A DNA stretch of 64,000 nucleotides, taken from Siphonodentalium dalli. Lineage: Eukaryota > Mollusca > Scaphopoda > Gadilida > Siphonodentaliidae. Location: contig CP136067.1 of assembly GCA_032622095.1 (NCBI GenBank), forward strand, positions 178,718,556 through 178,782,555, read 5' to 3'. A program made the position numbers and the translations under genes. A model generated the notes under the pieces. That model made no database searches. It was given only the letters and a program-made list of their open reading frames with translations, and was not told the DNA's origin. Positions 20,612 through 31,860 of the stretch are shown piece after piece; position 1 is the first letter of the stretch, and the number at the start of each line of letters is the position of its first letter.

Positions 20612-23137
20612 ACGTCAACGTCACCCAGCCCTTGGTGACATCTCCTTGATGATAACGTTATATGCTGTTTTTTTTTCGCGCCAAAAAGTTAGTCTTACAG
20701 TTTGAACAATAAGAACGCGCGTTTCCACACATGTGTAGGCCTACGTGTATGTATCGTTATTACTAATGTTCAGAAGTGGTGCGCCACAATGCCATGAACC
20801 CAGCGTCCCTGTTTATCCCGGAATTCAGACTGTCAAACATTTGGATAAATCTTTGTTCAGTAATTCGTCTCTGAGAAGTATTGGCCAGTCCACCTTGGAG
20901 TACATGTACCCGCATGTCTGAAACAGAGTGTCCTGGTTCACCAAAGTGGACAGCTGTGGGTATTCCAGCATCTCGTGAACGAATAAGTGAATCTGATTAT
21001 CTGTTCTGGAAAAGGGATTGTCCTTTTGTCCGAGTGTTACTCTTAATAACGTCCAATTGTGTGCGGATCTTAATGAGTACTTCCGACGTCGACGTCTAAA
21101 AGAGTTCTTCTATATATGAACGCGATGATCTGGTTAAACCCCATGTTAGTGACGACCATAAACGGTCCACGTGGACTCCACCATCTGGTAGAAATTCAAA
21201 ACTGGATGCTTATATACATGTAGATGTAGTTAGAAACAGGGCAAAACGTGAAATTCTCTCAAAAAGCTACAGAAATGTTCGGAACTTGAACCTTGCTGAA
21301 AAACGCGCGATATCTGACCTCAGAAATAACGACGATATAGTTATCAAACCTGCCGACAAGTGTGGCGCCACCGTCATCTTGAACAAATCAGACTACCTTA
21401 CGGAAGCATCTCGCCAACTTTCTAATCCAGATTACTACATTACCCTAGACAGTGATCCAACCCAACGATTCAAGCATGAACTAGCCAAAATTGTCAGTGA
21501 TATACCGCAAGATGTAACACAGATTTGGGTCACTCAATGTTCTCGAACCTCGTCATGCTAAGTTCTACCTTCTTCCCAAAATTCATAAGCAGTCAGTCCC
21601 AGGAAGACCGATTGTTTCTGGTATCGGGAGTGTCACGGAAAAGGCATCAAATCATGTCGACAGCGTGTTGAAACCTATTGTACAGAGCTCAAATAGCTTC
21701 GTTAAGGATTGATTTTTTAAACAAGCTGTCCGCCGTCAACGATGTTGGAAATAACATTTCATTCTTCAACATATCTACTTTGCCTTCGGTGATCAGATTT
21801 ACCTTCAAAAAATGGGAAAAGCGATGGGGACACAGATGGCCCCACAGTACGCGAATGTGTTTATGGCCGACCTCGAGGAGAAATTTCTGGGGGCCCAGAC
21901 CCTTAAACCGCGCATGTATCTCCGTTTCATTGATGATGTATTCATGCTCTGGGACCATGGCGTTGAATCGCTGGAAAAATTCGCGGATGCGTTCAATGAA
22001 TTCCACCCAACAATTAAGTTCACCATGGAACATTCATCATATGATATAAACTTTCTGGACGTCAAGGTCAAAATTTCCGACGGCCAGATAAACACAGAAG
22101 TTTATAGAAAATCTACCGACAGATATACTTACCTCCATCCCACGAGTTTCCACCATAATCACACTAAGCGTTCTGTTGTCTACAGCCAAAGTCTGAGGTA
22201 TTCGCGAATTAATTCCGATGAGACGACCCGCGATGACCAACTTAAAACATTATCATCTGCGTTCGTCGAGCTTGGGTATGATAGAAAACTTGTACAGAGA
22301 GAGGTGGACAAAGCGAAAGCAAAGGACAGAAAGGATTTGCTCACGTACAACACAAAGGGACTGTCCGATCGTATTCCTCTTGTAGTGACATACCACCAAC
22401 GTTTAGAGAAGTACGAAACATTGTTAGTAACTTACGGAGTCGCATGATATGCTTACTGATGACAATTACTTGGCGAAGGTATTCCCAGAAAAACCAATAG
22501 TCGCTACTCGCCAACCACCTAATTTAAAATGTAAAATTGTGTCATCTTCCATTAACTCTGGTGGAAACAATATACCTGCAGGATTACCTACAGTAATAAC
22601 GATATTTACACAAAATCCGGTCCGAAATTCAACCCCGCCGGTTCGTATTCTTGTGTGTCGAGTGGGATTGTTTACTATATGTCGTGTGCGAAATGTCCCA
22701 ATGTACATTACATTTGTGAGCTGGACAGCCGTTGAGTAAACAAATAACAGGACATATCGACAAAACATTCGTTCACGAGATGCTGGAATATCCACAGCTG
22801 TCCACTTTGGCGCACCAGGACACTCTGTTTCAGACATGCGGGTACAAGTACTCCAAGGTGGACTGGCCAATACTTCTCAGAGACGAATTACTGAACAAAG
22901 ATTTATCCAAATGTTTTACAGTCTGAATTCCGGGATAAACAGGGACGCTGTGTTCATGGCCTCGTGGCGCACCACATCGGAACATTAATCATAACGATAC
23001 ATACACGTAGGCCTACACATGTGTGGAAACGCGCGTTCCTATTGTTCAAATTGTAAGACTAACTTTTTGGCGCGAAAAAACAGCATATAACGTTATCATC
23101 AAGGAGATGTCACCAACGGCTGTGTGACGTTGACGTT
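20612..23137 (+). mobile_element. Penelope-like retroelement with inverted terminal copies
   Basis: The element is bounded by inverted repeats of about 370 bp: 20612-20984 is the reverse complement of 22767-23137. The right copy encodes the end of the GIY-YIG region plus 3' UTR, so the left copy is an inverted extra 3' end. Inverted, partial or tandem end duplications are usual for Penelope-like elements. Between them lies a decayed RT/GIY-YIG reading frame. It sits in intron 2 of the HtrL-like gene, on the opposite strand to the gene. Confidence 0.87.
21060..22950 (+). pseudogene. Penelope-like RT/GIY-YIG polyprotein, broken
   Basis: Fragments in order, in different frames: an N-terminal piece (21119-21560) including DIVIKPADKCGATVILNKSDYL; KFYLLPKIHK and PGRPIVSG (about 21550-21620); a gap near 21710-21800 where the first RT aspartate motif and neighbouring palm sequence are expected; then 21812-22447 with GTQMAPQYANVF and the catalytic RFIDDVFMLW. 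After a frameshift come KPIVATRQPPNLKCKIV and a degenerate GIY-YIG start (VYYMSCAKCP...YICE, usually YIGE), with HFGAPGHS beyond a stop near 22738. Stops, frameshifts and the internal deletion make it non-functional. Confidence 0.85.
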
Positions 23138-23364
23138 ACGCCAAACTTTGTTCAACTGTATATTGATGTAACTCCATTTGCATATATATCTAAAAAAGGG
23201 GAAACCCGAAAGCTCGTGTGTTAAATACATAAAATAGGTCTTAAAAAGTGTTACTCTTCATATTTATTAATTATCAGCAGGCCTATATTACAGTGGGGAA
23301 AATGACACGAATAGCTAATCAATATCCATGACTTTGGAAAGTCTTTTTATGGTATATAATGTCC

Positions 23365-23877
23365 TAGATCATGCCATGAATCATTATACTCTGGTTAACG
23401 CCCGTAGATATCATATTCCACCAGTACAAACTTTTTGATGTTCTGACCCGTTATGACAAGGAACTTTATAACATTGAACAAACAAGGCAGGGAATATATT
23501 TCTTTGTTAATACGTGTTCCTCACTAATCTATTTCACATTAGGGGGTGGTCCCAGCTCGAGATTGCATGCTTCTCTATGACTTTTGTGAGCCGGTATCGC
23601 AATAAATATTGAATTAATTACCCAGGAGAAATTCCATAATTGTAAGCGACGCAAAGCAAAATCGCACACAAAGTAACTTAAATCATGAAATTTCGAGTTG
23701 GGACCTTCACCTATAGTGAAACACATTATTAAGGAACAGGTAATAACTAAGATATATATTCTCCGCGTTATTTTTCAACTTTATAAGGTTCCCTTTCAAA
23801 CTTCAAAAAGTTCCCAGGTTGTGTACTGGTAGAATATGACCTCTCGGGCGTTAGCCAGAGACTCGTGGCATGATCTA
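23365..23877. mobile_element. Mutator-like MITE with 9-bp target duplication
   Basis: Ends TAGATCATGCCATGA and GGCATGATCTA begin long imperfect inverted repeats of about 60 bp (including CCACCAGTACA / TGTACTGGT). The identical 9-bp sequence ATAATGTCC flanks it (23356-23364 and 23878-23886). A 9-bp duplication plus long inverted repeats suggests the Mutator/MULE group. Non-coding, 513 bp. Related interrupted copy at 8079-9375. Confidence 0.82.
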
Positions 23878-23988
23878 ATAATGTCCTTGTAATTTTTTTC
23901 GACATATTCTGTTCGACGGATGCCACACAGCAATAAACTATTATGCTTATTTTGGGGGTTGAAAGCTATACGGGGCTTTGAAACTTAC

Positions 23989-24053
23989 TTTTTTCACAAC
24001 GGGAACTTCATTATTATGAATCTTCAGCGTCAAGTTACTTTGTCGTGCGAATT
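23989..24053 (-). CDS. HtrL/YibB-like glycosyltransferase, exon 2 (stem)
   Basis: A 65-nt exon bounded by an excellent acceptor (minus strand TTATTTTTCAG before AATTCGCACG) and donor (GTGAAAAAA then GTAAGT). Its length is 3n+2, exactly what is needed to join exon 1 (ending one base into a codon) to exon 3 (phase 0). The joined 22 codons have no stop (starting EFARQSN, ending VPVVKK) and contain an NLT sequon, suiting a luminal stem. Support is splice sites plus phase; there is no domain match, so transcript evidence would settle it. Confidence 0.72.
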
Positions 24054-24159
24054 CTGAAAAATAACAACGAACAATATCAATCAATTAATGTCACAGCAGC
24101 TTTTCCTGACAATACGTGACACGTGGTAATGATATATAATATAATCAGTTACAATGTCT

Positions 24160-25270
24160 CCAGTTGTATGCAGGGACTTGGCGAGAGGGTCTCCCTTGCG
24201 GTGGTGTCCACCTTGGGAAATTCCAACTGCACCCCCCCCCCAAACACAAGTTTTGCATAATTCCATTTGCAACCCCCCCCCCCCATTCATAAACCATGGT
24301 TCTATATTCCCGGTATGGAAAACATTAAGATATTTTAACCTGAAAAATTGCATAAATCCTAACATGTAGTGATCTAACTCAAGACAAATGCACACGGCTA
24401 CGGGCAAGAAACCGGGACACACCGGGCAGACCATGGTTGTTCGACCCGGTGTGAGAAAGTATTGAAAACTATACAAGAAAGTCTCAAACCTAGCATCTAA
24501 TCTGGCTGGCTTCAACTGAAGCTTTCCTAGTGTTGGAAATTTCAAACCTCATACTCCCCAACAGGTTGGAAATTTCTCCAACTGATGACCATTTCGGTCC
24601 ACAAGTTTGACCAAATGTAGTAAAACATTGTTTTGTTAAACTAATTAGGAGTTTTCTATTGGCCACGGTGGGGGGCAATGAATCACCGGGCCAACCATGG
24701 TTCGGTCCGGTATGGGAAAATTGTGAAATCTGAACAAGAAAATCGCAAAATCCTGGGTTCTAGACTAGCCACAAGCTTTCATATAGTTGGAAATTTCAAA
24801 CACTTAGGTTGGAAAATTTCCAACTGATGACAATTCCAATGACAATGTTAACCAAATGTATGACAATATTGTTTTCTTAAATTAACTAGCAGTTTTTGAC
24901 TGGCCATGGGGGAGGGACCAGGACACAAGCATTCCAAGTGTTGGAAATTTCCAACCTGTCACACACCCCCCCCCCCCCCCCCCCAAGGTTGGAAAATTTC
25001 CATCTGATGAACATTTCAGTCCAAAATTTTGACCAAAATATGCAAATATTGGTCCAAAAATAAACAAATAATTAATTCCCCCCAATAAATTGTTTGAAAA
25101 TCAAACTACAAGAACATTTTCAACCTATTGTTGGTTTTGAAATTTCCAACTAATGTTTTGGCAGGTATGAAATTTCCAACTGTTGACAATTTTGACCAAA
25201 GTTGGGGGTGAGACAACCCCCCCCCCCCCCCCCACAACCCTCCTGTCGCCACGTCTCTGGTTGTCTGGTA
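24160..25270. repeat. GGAAATTTCCAACTG-type dispersed repeat with poly-C runs, intron 1
   Basis: Two adjoining diverged copies (about 24160-24600 and 24660-25270) with TTGGAAATTTC-AACCT motifs and C runs of 9-18 bp (24231, 24276, 24965, 25219). The first copy matches 26290-26780 along its whole length, including TTCTATATTCCCGGTATGGA. No coding frame is convincing. Confidence 0.75.
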
Positions 25271-26289
25271 TATTGCGGTACCAGGTGTGTATTTGTCATG
25301 TCCCGCCGGGTACCACGCTATACCCGACCAATGGAGACACTGGAACGTCATTACCATGTCGACAATTTTATCTAACATCAGGAAGATTGAACGTTTCAAT
25401 GAAGAAAGTAAAACAGCACCTAACCGACGTGAAATAACGGGATGTGATGTATATATATACCAAAGGTATAAAAATTACAATCCACTATAGCGTACCAACA
25501 CATATCTGAAAGTGGAACGCAAAATAAAGATCGTTAATAGCTTGCGACCAACGGTTATATCGAGGTCAAGTAGAATCACAGTCTTGTTGATAACAGCCAT
25601 GTTGGGGAATCACGTGGCTACGAGGTTGGTGAGCAGCACGCAAACTGGTGGTTACAACTAGGACAACTTCCGGTTTAGTGACCTGGTATACTCTCATACC
25701 AGGTGAGTAATTCTGGTCACCGATTGGTCGATTTGAATTGGAGTCATGCTAAATCAGTATATCATCGATTGACTATGAAATATTATACGTGCTGTCAAGC
25801 ATCCATTAATAACATGTGATGTAAGTTCGCTTTTGTAGTGTTAACTGACGGGAATGAGATATGTGGATAAATGTAAATAATACGCAGATACAAAAGGGTT
25901 GCTTCATTGCAACCAACCGACGTACGTGTAGATCATGTATTTTATTATATACCACCTTACTCGTATTTAAATTCGCGCAGTACTGTTTTATAGCTCAGTT
26001 TTGAATCAGCGCACTTTAAATTCGCGCACATATGGATCTGATGACAGTTTCAGATCTTAGTCGTTTCTGAAGACAAATGTGTACATTAAACACGATCGCG
26101 ACGGATTTATATCTTTTTGACCAAAACTCCATCAGCATTTTGTTGCGATGATGGATGTTTATATGCTCCAAATAATTATACTGATATTGAATTAGTTATA
26201 TAAATAAACTCGAAAACAGAAAATCACAAATCACAACCACGAAGGCAACAGTTTCTGACTTCACAAAAAGCAACACCTGGCTGCGGGTT
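25271..26289. other. No recognisable feature (intron 1)
   Basis: No gene or clear repeat. A donor-like AG/GTGAGT at 25703 on the plus strand has no accompanying reading frame. Confidence 0.45.
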
Positions 26290-26780
26290 GTGACCAGGGA
26301 CGTGGCTGGAGGGTCTCCGTTGGGGGACTGTCCATCTTGGGAAATTCCAACTGCACCCCCCTCTTGAATCAGAATCAGACCAAACAAGTTTTGCATATTC
26401 CATTTGCACCACCCCCCCCCCCCCTTGCACCTCAGTGTCCAGGCCTAATATCCTATATATTCATAAACGATGGTTCTATATTCCCGGTATGGAGAACATT
26501 AAGATAGTTTAACTTAAATAATTGCATAAATCCTAACATTTAGTGGTCTAACTCCAGACAAATGCACACGGCTACGGGCAAGAGACCACGACACACCGGG
26601 CTGACCATGGTTGTTCCGCGCGGTGTGAGAAACTTTTGAAAACTTTACAAGAACATCGCAGATCCTAGCGTCTAGACACGCCTCAACTGAAGCTTTCCTA
26701 GTGTTGGAAATTTCAAACCTCATACTCCCCCTCAGGTTGGAAAATTTCCAACTGATGACAATTTCAATGACAATGTTGAC
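26290..26780. repeat. Second copy of the GGAAATTTCCAACTG-type repeat
   Basis: Collinear with 24170-24600 (CAGGGAC.TGG, GGGAAATTCCAACTGCACCCCC, GGTATGGA.AACATTAAGATA, CACACGGCTACGGGCAAGA). It contains an insertion near 26360-26390 and a long C run at 26409. Confidence 0.75.
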
Positions 26781-27601
26781 CAAGCTCGAGTTTACATGAT
26801 TCAGGCGACTACTGTACGCCGATTTCGCAACAAAAAAAAAAGGTTAACGGGGGGAAATTCATCACATCAATTACGAATAGAAAATTCGCGACACTGGGCA
26901 CCTCTCGAATAATGAAATACGACTGATAAGAATTAAGAACATGAGCGTCATTATAATTTGTGTTCTTTATATCAGTTGTCGTTTGGCAATATCCGTAGTT
27001 ACGATTGCGGTTTTTGAGAAGCCAAGCATGGGCACGCGCACGTTACAAGCATATGCAGCGATTGGATGATCGCGTTCATCTTAACCAATCAGAATTAAGG
27101 TTACTCGCGGACGGTTGTTAGGCAAGTGATGTTATTCAAACAACTGAAAATCGCCACCTCGGATTATTATTTCCACGAATTACCAATTACAACACACGAG
27201 ATGTGCCAGACAAACCTGCCTACATATGATAGTGATATAATCATATATACAAGGTGAGTGATCAGTATCGCCCGAGATGTATAGTCGGGCTTTTTTGTCC
27301 GCGATTATGACATGCGAAAACTGTAAAACATAACTGAGTACAAAATAATCACGGCCAATAGAATCATATCACCTCGTTGCGAGTTTCAAGACGTTTGAAC
27401 GGCACTATTTTCTATTAATATTATAGCTATTCGTAATTCTTATATATATCAGTAGTAGTTCATTGTGAAAACCACAACTGATCAAAACGAACACAAATTC
27501 TAGTGACGTATATTACTCTATTCGTAATTCTTATCATTGATAATTCGTTTTGCGAAAAGGTGTCCACTATATAAGTCAGTTGACGACATATATATACTCA
27601 C
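26781..27601. other. Intron 1 sequence near exon 1; no repeat identified
   Basis: No coding sequence is recognised. The segment 26990-27110 is less AT-rich, with GGGCACGCGCACG and CCAAT/ATTGG motifs. A plus-strand AAG/GTGAGT at 27254 could be the donor of a short non-coding exon, but nothing else supports that. Confidence 0.35.
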
Positions 27602-27747
27602 CGTGAAATTTGAGGCGAAGCTTTGGAATGAGCGGTCTCATGAGATTCACGGCAATTAAGAAGACAATGAGACCAACCACCAGCTTCTTGTAAAATTGAA
27701 GGTTGGCGTGGGCGGACGTCATGGCTGAGTGAACACAGACATTTTCG
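27602..27747 (-). CDS. HtrL/YibB-like glycosyltransferase, exon 1 (start and signal anchor)
   Basis: Acceptor CGTTTATTTTTCAG precedes the exon at 27748 and a strong donor ACG/GTGAGT ends it at 27602, so an upstream non-coding exon should exist. Translation probably starts at ATG 27722-27720: MTSAHANLQFYKK, then the hydrophobic stretch LVVGLIVFLIAV, then NLMRPLIPK. A short Lys-containing tail followed by one signal anchor is the classic N-terminus of Golgi type II glycosyltransferases and fits the HtrL-like domain in exon 3. It ends with one base of a codon (phase 1), completed by exon 2. The frame is open upstream of the exon, so an earlier start cannot be excluded. Confidence 0.72.
27719..27742 (-). 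promoter_or_regulatory. Possible overlapping upstream ORF in the exon-1 leader
   Basis: An out-of-frame ATG at 27742 opens an 8-codon frame (MSVFTQP, stop) whose TGA overlaps the proposed main start as ATGA. If the leader begins upstream of this exon, the arrangement could lower or couple initiation at the main ATG. This is inference from one sequence. Confidence 0.3.
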
Positions 27748-27824
27748 CTGAAAAATAAACGAGTTATTCGTGTCAAGAAGGGCCATACATTTTCAATATC
27801 TACCAATGTGCCAATTATATAGGA

Positions 27825-28062
27825 CAAGCCGATGAGCCCGACGTTGTCCGGGCTATTCAAAAACCAAATTTCAAGTCGATAGCTCTAACCGTTTCCGAGA
27901 TAGCTCTATCCGGCTCGCCAATACGACAACGTCGACCGCCTGGTCAAACTACACACGCGTACCAAGTATCGGCCCGATCGGTCGAGAATCGTAGATTTGT
28001 ATTAATGACAGACAGACAAACAAACAGACAAACAGACAGAGGTCTTCAAACTATATATGAGA
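27825..28062 (-). mobile_element. Short Helitron, 3'-type 1, minus strand
   Basis: On the minus strand it starts TCTCATATATAGTTTGAAGACC, has a CTGTCTGT tract and GATTCTCGACCGATCGG block, less than one 122-bp unit, and ends with the GCCCGGACAACGTCGGGC hairpin and CATCGGCTTG (CTAG decayed). Same family as 5323-6400. It lies 78 bp upstream of exon 1 of the HtrL-like gene. Confidence 0.82.
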
Positions 28063-28412
28063 TATAGAATGCATTGGCCTAATAATTGATTATTAATTTT
28101 CTTTATTCTTTTACAATGTATAAGTATTTTTTAATAAATTTTTCTTACATTCTATAGCATAACAATTTTTATAATTTTTTCTCATATTCTTTGACAATTT
28201 TATCATTTTTTATAAAAAAAAATTTAATTTATCAGTTTTTATAATTTTTTTCTTACATTCTTTAACAATTGGAATCATTTTTTTTATCATTATTTCTTAC
28301 ATTCTTCAACAATTTTGTTTTAATTGTTTTCATTCGACTCGCATATATAAGAGAATGCATTGGCACAGGGTTTTCACAAAAATTCAAGAAGCTCCCGCCA
28401 TGAAAGGGTTAA
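28063..28412. mobile_element. TTAA hairpin MITE family B, 5' truncated
   Basis: The right end is intact: GAGAATGCATTGGCACAGGG, AAGCTCCCGCCATGAAAGGG and TTAA (28409-28412). The AT-rich core with ACATTCTTTAACAATT is present. On the left only the inner part of a hairpin (GAATGCATTGGCCTAA) survives next to the Helitron. Confidence 0.7.
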
Positions 28413-28918
28413 CAGCCATATATGCTGAAAAATAAAAGGGCACCAGTCATACTGCATTTCTGTAACGAACCACAGACCGGCTGGTTAATAGTCTGTGGTT
28501 TTCTATATTTGCGCGTAGTTTTATAGTTTTCCACCAACAATGGCGAACGGTATCCCACCAAAGTCAAATTTCCTACATGCTTTGAGAAGAATTTCCCCTG
28601 TAAAAACTTATAGATGGAACGGATACTTAGAGCGGTATATTCTTGTTAACGATTTCCGGGTGTGACGCTGCAAAACGACAGCCAATTAGAACTTTTTCGC
28701 TTGACTTGACTGATGTTTATCATGCGTGTTGTTGTCCATGTGAGTTTGGACATTTATGTTGATAAAATAATCGGAGAAAATAATCAAATCACACCGTTGC
28801 GCGAAATGGTTCAGCGGTTCTACTGGGACTTTCCAAACTTAAGGTACGAAACTAAGCATACTTTGTTCGATATTTTGTGCGACTGATAAGGGCAACACGT
28901 GACACTGTTCGCGTTCAT
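28413..28918. other. No gene; dispersed repeat fragment
   Basis: About 28440-28620 resembles 1228-1400 (CACCAGTCATACT, GTCTGTG.TTTCTATATTT, TGCTTTGAGAA). Nothing else recognised. Confidence 0.5.
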
Positions 28919-29336
28919 AGTTAAAGGTACGGTTGGCTTTGGCGGTGGGTATCCTGTGAAAATATTTCCACCCGTCAAAAACCGCCACAAACAGAAAGAA
29001 CAACAAAATGTAGACAGACTTTGTCCGTATACAAATAAGAAATATCGCATAAACAGTATGTTATTGTCATATATTTGACCATTGTTATGTAAACAAAAGC
29101 ATAAAAAGTAACTTTTCTGGTGTTTGTTTATATTATGATGGTAAACATGAAGAGCGTTCTTTGTTGGTGAATTCCTGATAGGGGGAACGAATACAGAGCG
29201 TTTATGCCATTTGTGTGTGATTAGCCAGCAGCATTGTGCTGTCTTCTGTAACACAATCAGGCTCTTGCTTAGGTAAAATATAGTAAATCTGTATGATAAC
29301 ATGCTGTTTACGCGATGGTCATGGTATATATGAACG
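28919..29336. repeat. Dispersed repeat, copy 1 of an inverted pair
   Basis: The reverse complement matches about 58083-58500 along its length: GGCGGTGGGTATCC, CCCGTCAAAAACCGCCACAAAC, GACCATTGTTATGTAAAC and the end CATGGTATATATGAACGAAA. Class unknown. Confidence 0.8.
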
Positions 29337-29405
29337 AAACTGTATGCGTTTTAATGTTTTTCTGTTTACGGTGATTGGAACAAATATGAATATTTTCGAC
29401 AACTA

Positions 29406-30478
29406 AGGCCGCACGTGCCGTTGACGTCACTCAAACTGTTCCATAAACTGATCAAACCAATAATCCTGTATGGCAGTGAACTATGGGGTGTAAAATTAAC
29501 ATCTAAAAATCACGATCGCCTAGCCTGTGAATCAGTTCATATTAAATTTTGCAAACGTTTATTCGGTGCTGGAAAATATGCATCAAATAATGCTGTCCGT
29601 GCAGAACTAGGTAGCTATCCTCTGTATATAGATGCAGCTTGCAGAATGTCGAATTATGCAATCAGTGTCACCTCGTGTTCGGACTGCGAACTTTTACGAA
29701 ATGCAGTTAAAGAACAACGGACGGTATTATCTACAAAATCAATTTCCAAATCAGTCGAATCTTTAGGGTTAACTTTACCAGAAACAGGACACGCCACCGA
29801 CATGGTAACGAAATATTTCCGAAAATCTTTACAAAATAGCTACAACGAGTACTTCCAAGCCAGCCTAAGTGACAACTGCTCAAAATCAGACAGCAATAAA
29901 CTCAGAACATATCGTCTTTACAAGAAAGAGTATAGGCGTGAGCCCTATCTTCTCAACGCGAAATCATTGGAAGACAGAATAGCTTTCACCAGATTCAGAA
30001 TCAGTAACCATGTACTTGCCATAGAGAAGGGGCGTCATTTACAGCCCCCAGTAAAATTAGAGAATAGAAAGTGTGTGTTTTGCTCTGATGACGTCGTAGA
30101 AGATGAAATACATTTCCTTATGGAATGCACTGCATATTCACAACCACGAAAAGAACTTCTCGAGTCAATGGTTAACCATAATCCAAATTTCCACGCAAAC
30201 GATCAATTTATTACTATATTGACAAATGACTGTCCCACTCTAACACGAATTATATGTAGACTGATCAGTCGCTTCTTCGTTGCTCGTGCTGAGCAAATAA
30301 CAGTTAGGTAACCATAAATATAATATATGATACCGAGACTCCTTGTACATCTCAGCATGTAATTTTGTTCTTGTATATCTTATTATCACACGTTTTTGTA
30401 TATACTATTATCCATTGTATTAGCAAACTGTCCCATGTGGATGTTTTTTGCCAATAAATCATTATCTATCTATCTAGT
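29406..30478 (+). pseudogene. Non-LTR retrotransposon (LINE) 3' fragment
   Basis: An open frame of about 298 codons (29415-30311, no ATG at its start) corresponds to the C-terminal region of a non-LTR polyprotein. It has LIKPIILYGSELWG just after the RT, then a C-terminal CVFCSDD...HFLMEC zinc-knuckle-like motif (CX2C...HX4C). A 3' UTR with AATAAA and an (ATCT)n tail at about 30459-30478 follows. The RT and endonuclease are absent, so it is a 5'-truncated dead copy. The frame is undamaged, suggesting a fairly recent insertion. Confidence 0.85.
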
Positions 30479-31104
30479 ATATATCTTAATATCGCGGAAG
30501 TCCCCACAAAAATGTGGGTAAAAGGTCGAGTGATCAAGGAAGATAAACTCTGCATGGAGTATGAAACATATCTCCACCGTCATGAGTCACGTGGTCTCAA
30601 GTGAAAAAAAAATACCGGATATTGAAAAACATACACAAAGGGCACAAATATTTCAGACACATATGATGATTGTTTACCTTTGGTCCTGAGTTTCTTCAGT
30701 TTTAGCAAGTGTTTTCCACCATTATTCGACACCTACCATAGAAACACGAAAACAAAATTGTTCGTAAGAATATTACAATGTTCACCACTTACTCTGTTTC
30801 CTATCAACTACATATTGCAGGTTAGTGTAAACATATTTTTATTTCCAAATCCAACATAACATAATATACAGATGATACAAATATGCATAAATAGAAGAGA
30901 TAATGTATGGAAATGAGGATCAGACAACAAGCCCGAGGGCTTATATGAAGTCTTCTCATCTTTGGCGACATGCCCCTTCCCCAATAAGTGAGGGAGGGTA
31001 TCGATCAGACGGGAAAGGTTAGAAATAATGTTTTTTAAAGGAGAAGTAACTAAGTTTGAGTTGGGGATGGAAACAGCGGGAAGATAGTGTTAGGGATAAC
31101 AGGG

Positions 31105-31106
<2 letters not shown>
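30479..31106. other. No recognisable feature
   Basis: No gene or repeat noted. Confidence 0.45.

Positions 31107-31173
<67 letters not shown>
31107..31173. repeat. (GA)n microsatellite, about 33 units
   Basis: Uninterrupted GA dinucleotides. The minus strand reads as poly-Leu/Ser, which explains the open frame there. Confidence 0.97.
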
Positions 31174-31177
<4 letters not shown>

Positions 31178-31860
31178 GAGAAAGTAGAGGGGGACAGAGT
31201 TTTCAATAATTGAGTTGTTGCGTGATAAAGATGATGCTCGTAGTAATATGCATGCGTCAGGCTCCATGGGAGGGGGTCAATCGCAATGGCAAATTCCTAT
31301 TTCAATCGGGTTCACTGTGAATATCGCTGCATTCTTCATGTGGAATCATTTCACGTATATACAGGATAGTGACAAGTAAGTAACTTACAAAATAATCGTT
31401 ATCGGAAGACATTTAGTACTACATATATAATGGGGAACATCGTGCTGCCGCATAACGCTGCCGGAATCCAAAGCAATTTGTTACCCATACAGATCATGGA
31501 AATCTTGCAGGTTGGGGTATGTTATTAGCTGATTTTGACATTGGAGTGATTGCTTATGCAACGAGTCCGTGTCCGTTTATGTTCAGAGTTACATATACAA
31601 TCTATACTGACTGTCTAAATGCAGTTGATGTTAAAATTACATTATCTCTAAGTTGTAAGCCAGAACCTCTTTCATTGTCCGATACACCGAGACAAAGAAA
31701 CGAATGCTTCTCTGGAAGTTTTGGAGATTTGACTATCGAGTCTCAACTGAAAGGAACAATCACAAAAAACTTAAAATGGAAACGTCCCTACCTATGACAG
31801 AACGGGTTTCGAACTAACAGTATATACCTGAGATATTGTCACTCACGAAGACGGCAAATA
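31174..31860. other. No recognisable feature
   Basis: A plus-strand open frame at 31519-31797 has protein-like composition but no domain, start context or splice support. Confidence 0.4.

Noticed and set aside
24081-24545. 154-codon minus-strand frame in the intron
   Set aside because: Mostly dispersed repeat with G-runs; the end overlaps the intron boundary region without splice support, and the 26.3-kb copy of the repeat does not keep the frame.
25703-25708. GTGAGT donor-like site on plus strand after a TACCAG
   Set aside because: No reading frame or exon signals upstream; isolated donor matches are expected by chance.
27254-27259. AAG/GTGAGT donor on plus strand downstream of CCAAT-like motifs
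   Set aside because: Could mark a divergent non-coding first exon, but no acceptor or coding exon on the plus strand could be tied to it.
27576-27860. Treating the whole 94-codon frame as one intact small membrane protein
   Set aside because: Strong acceptor at 27748 and donor at 27602 lie inside it, the upstream part overlaps a Helitron remnant, and phases join perfectly to downstream exons.
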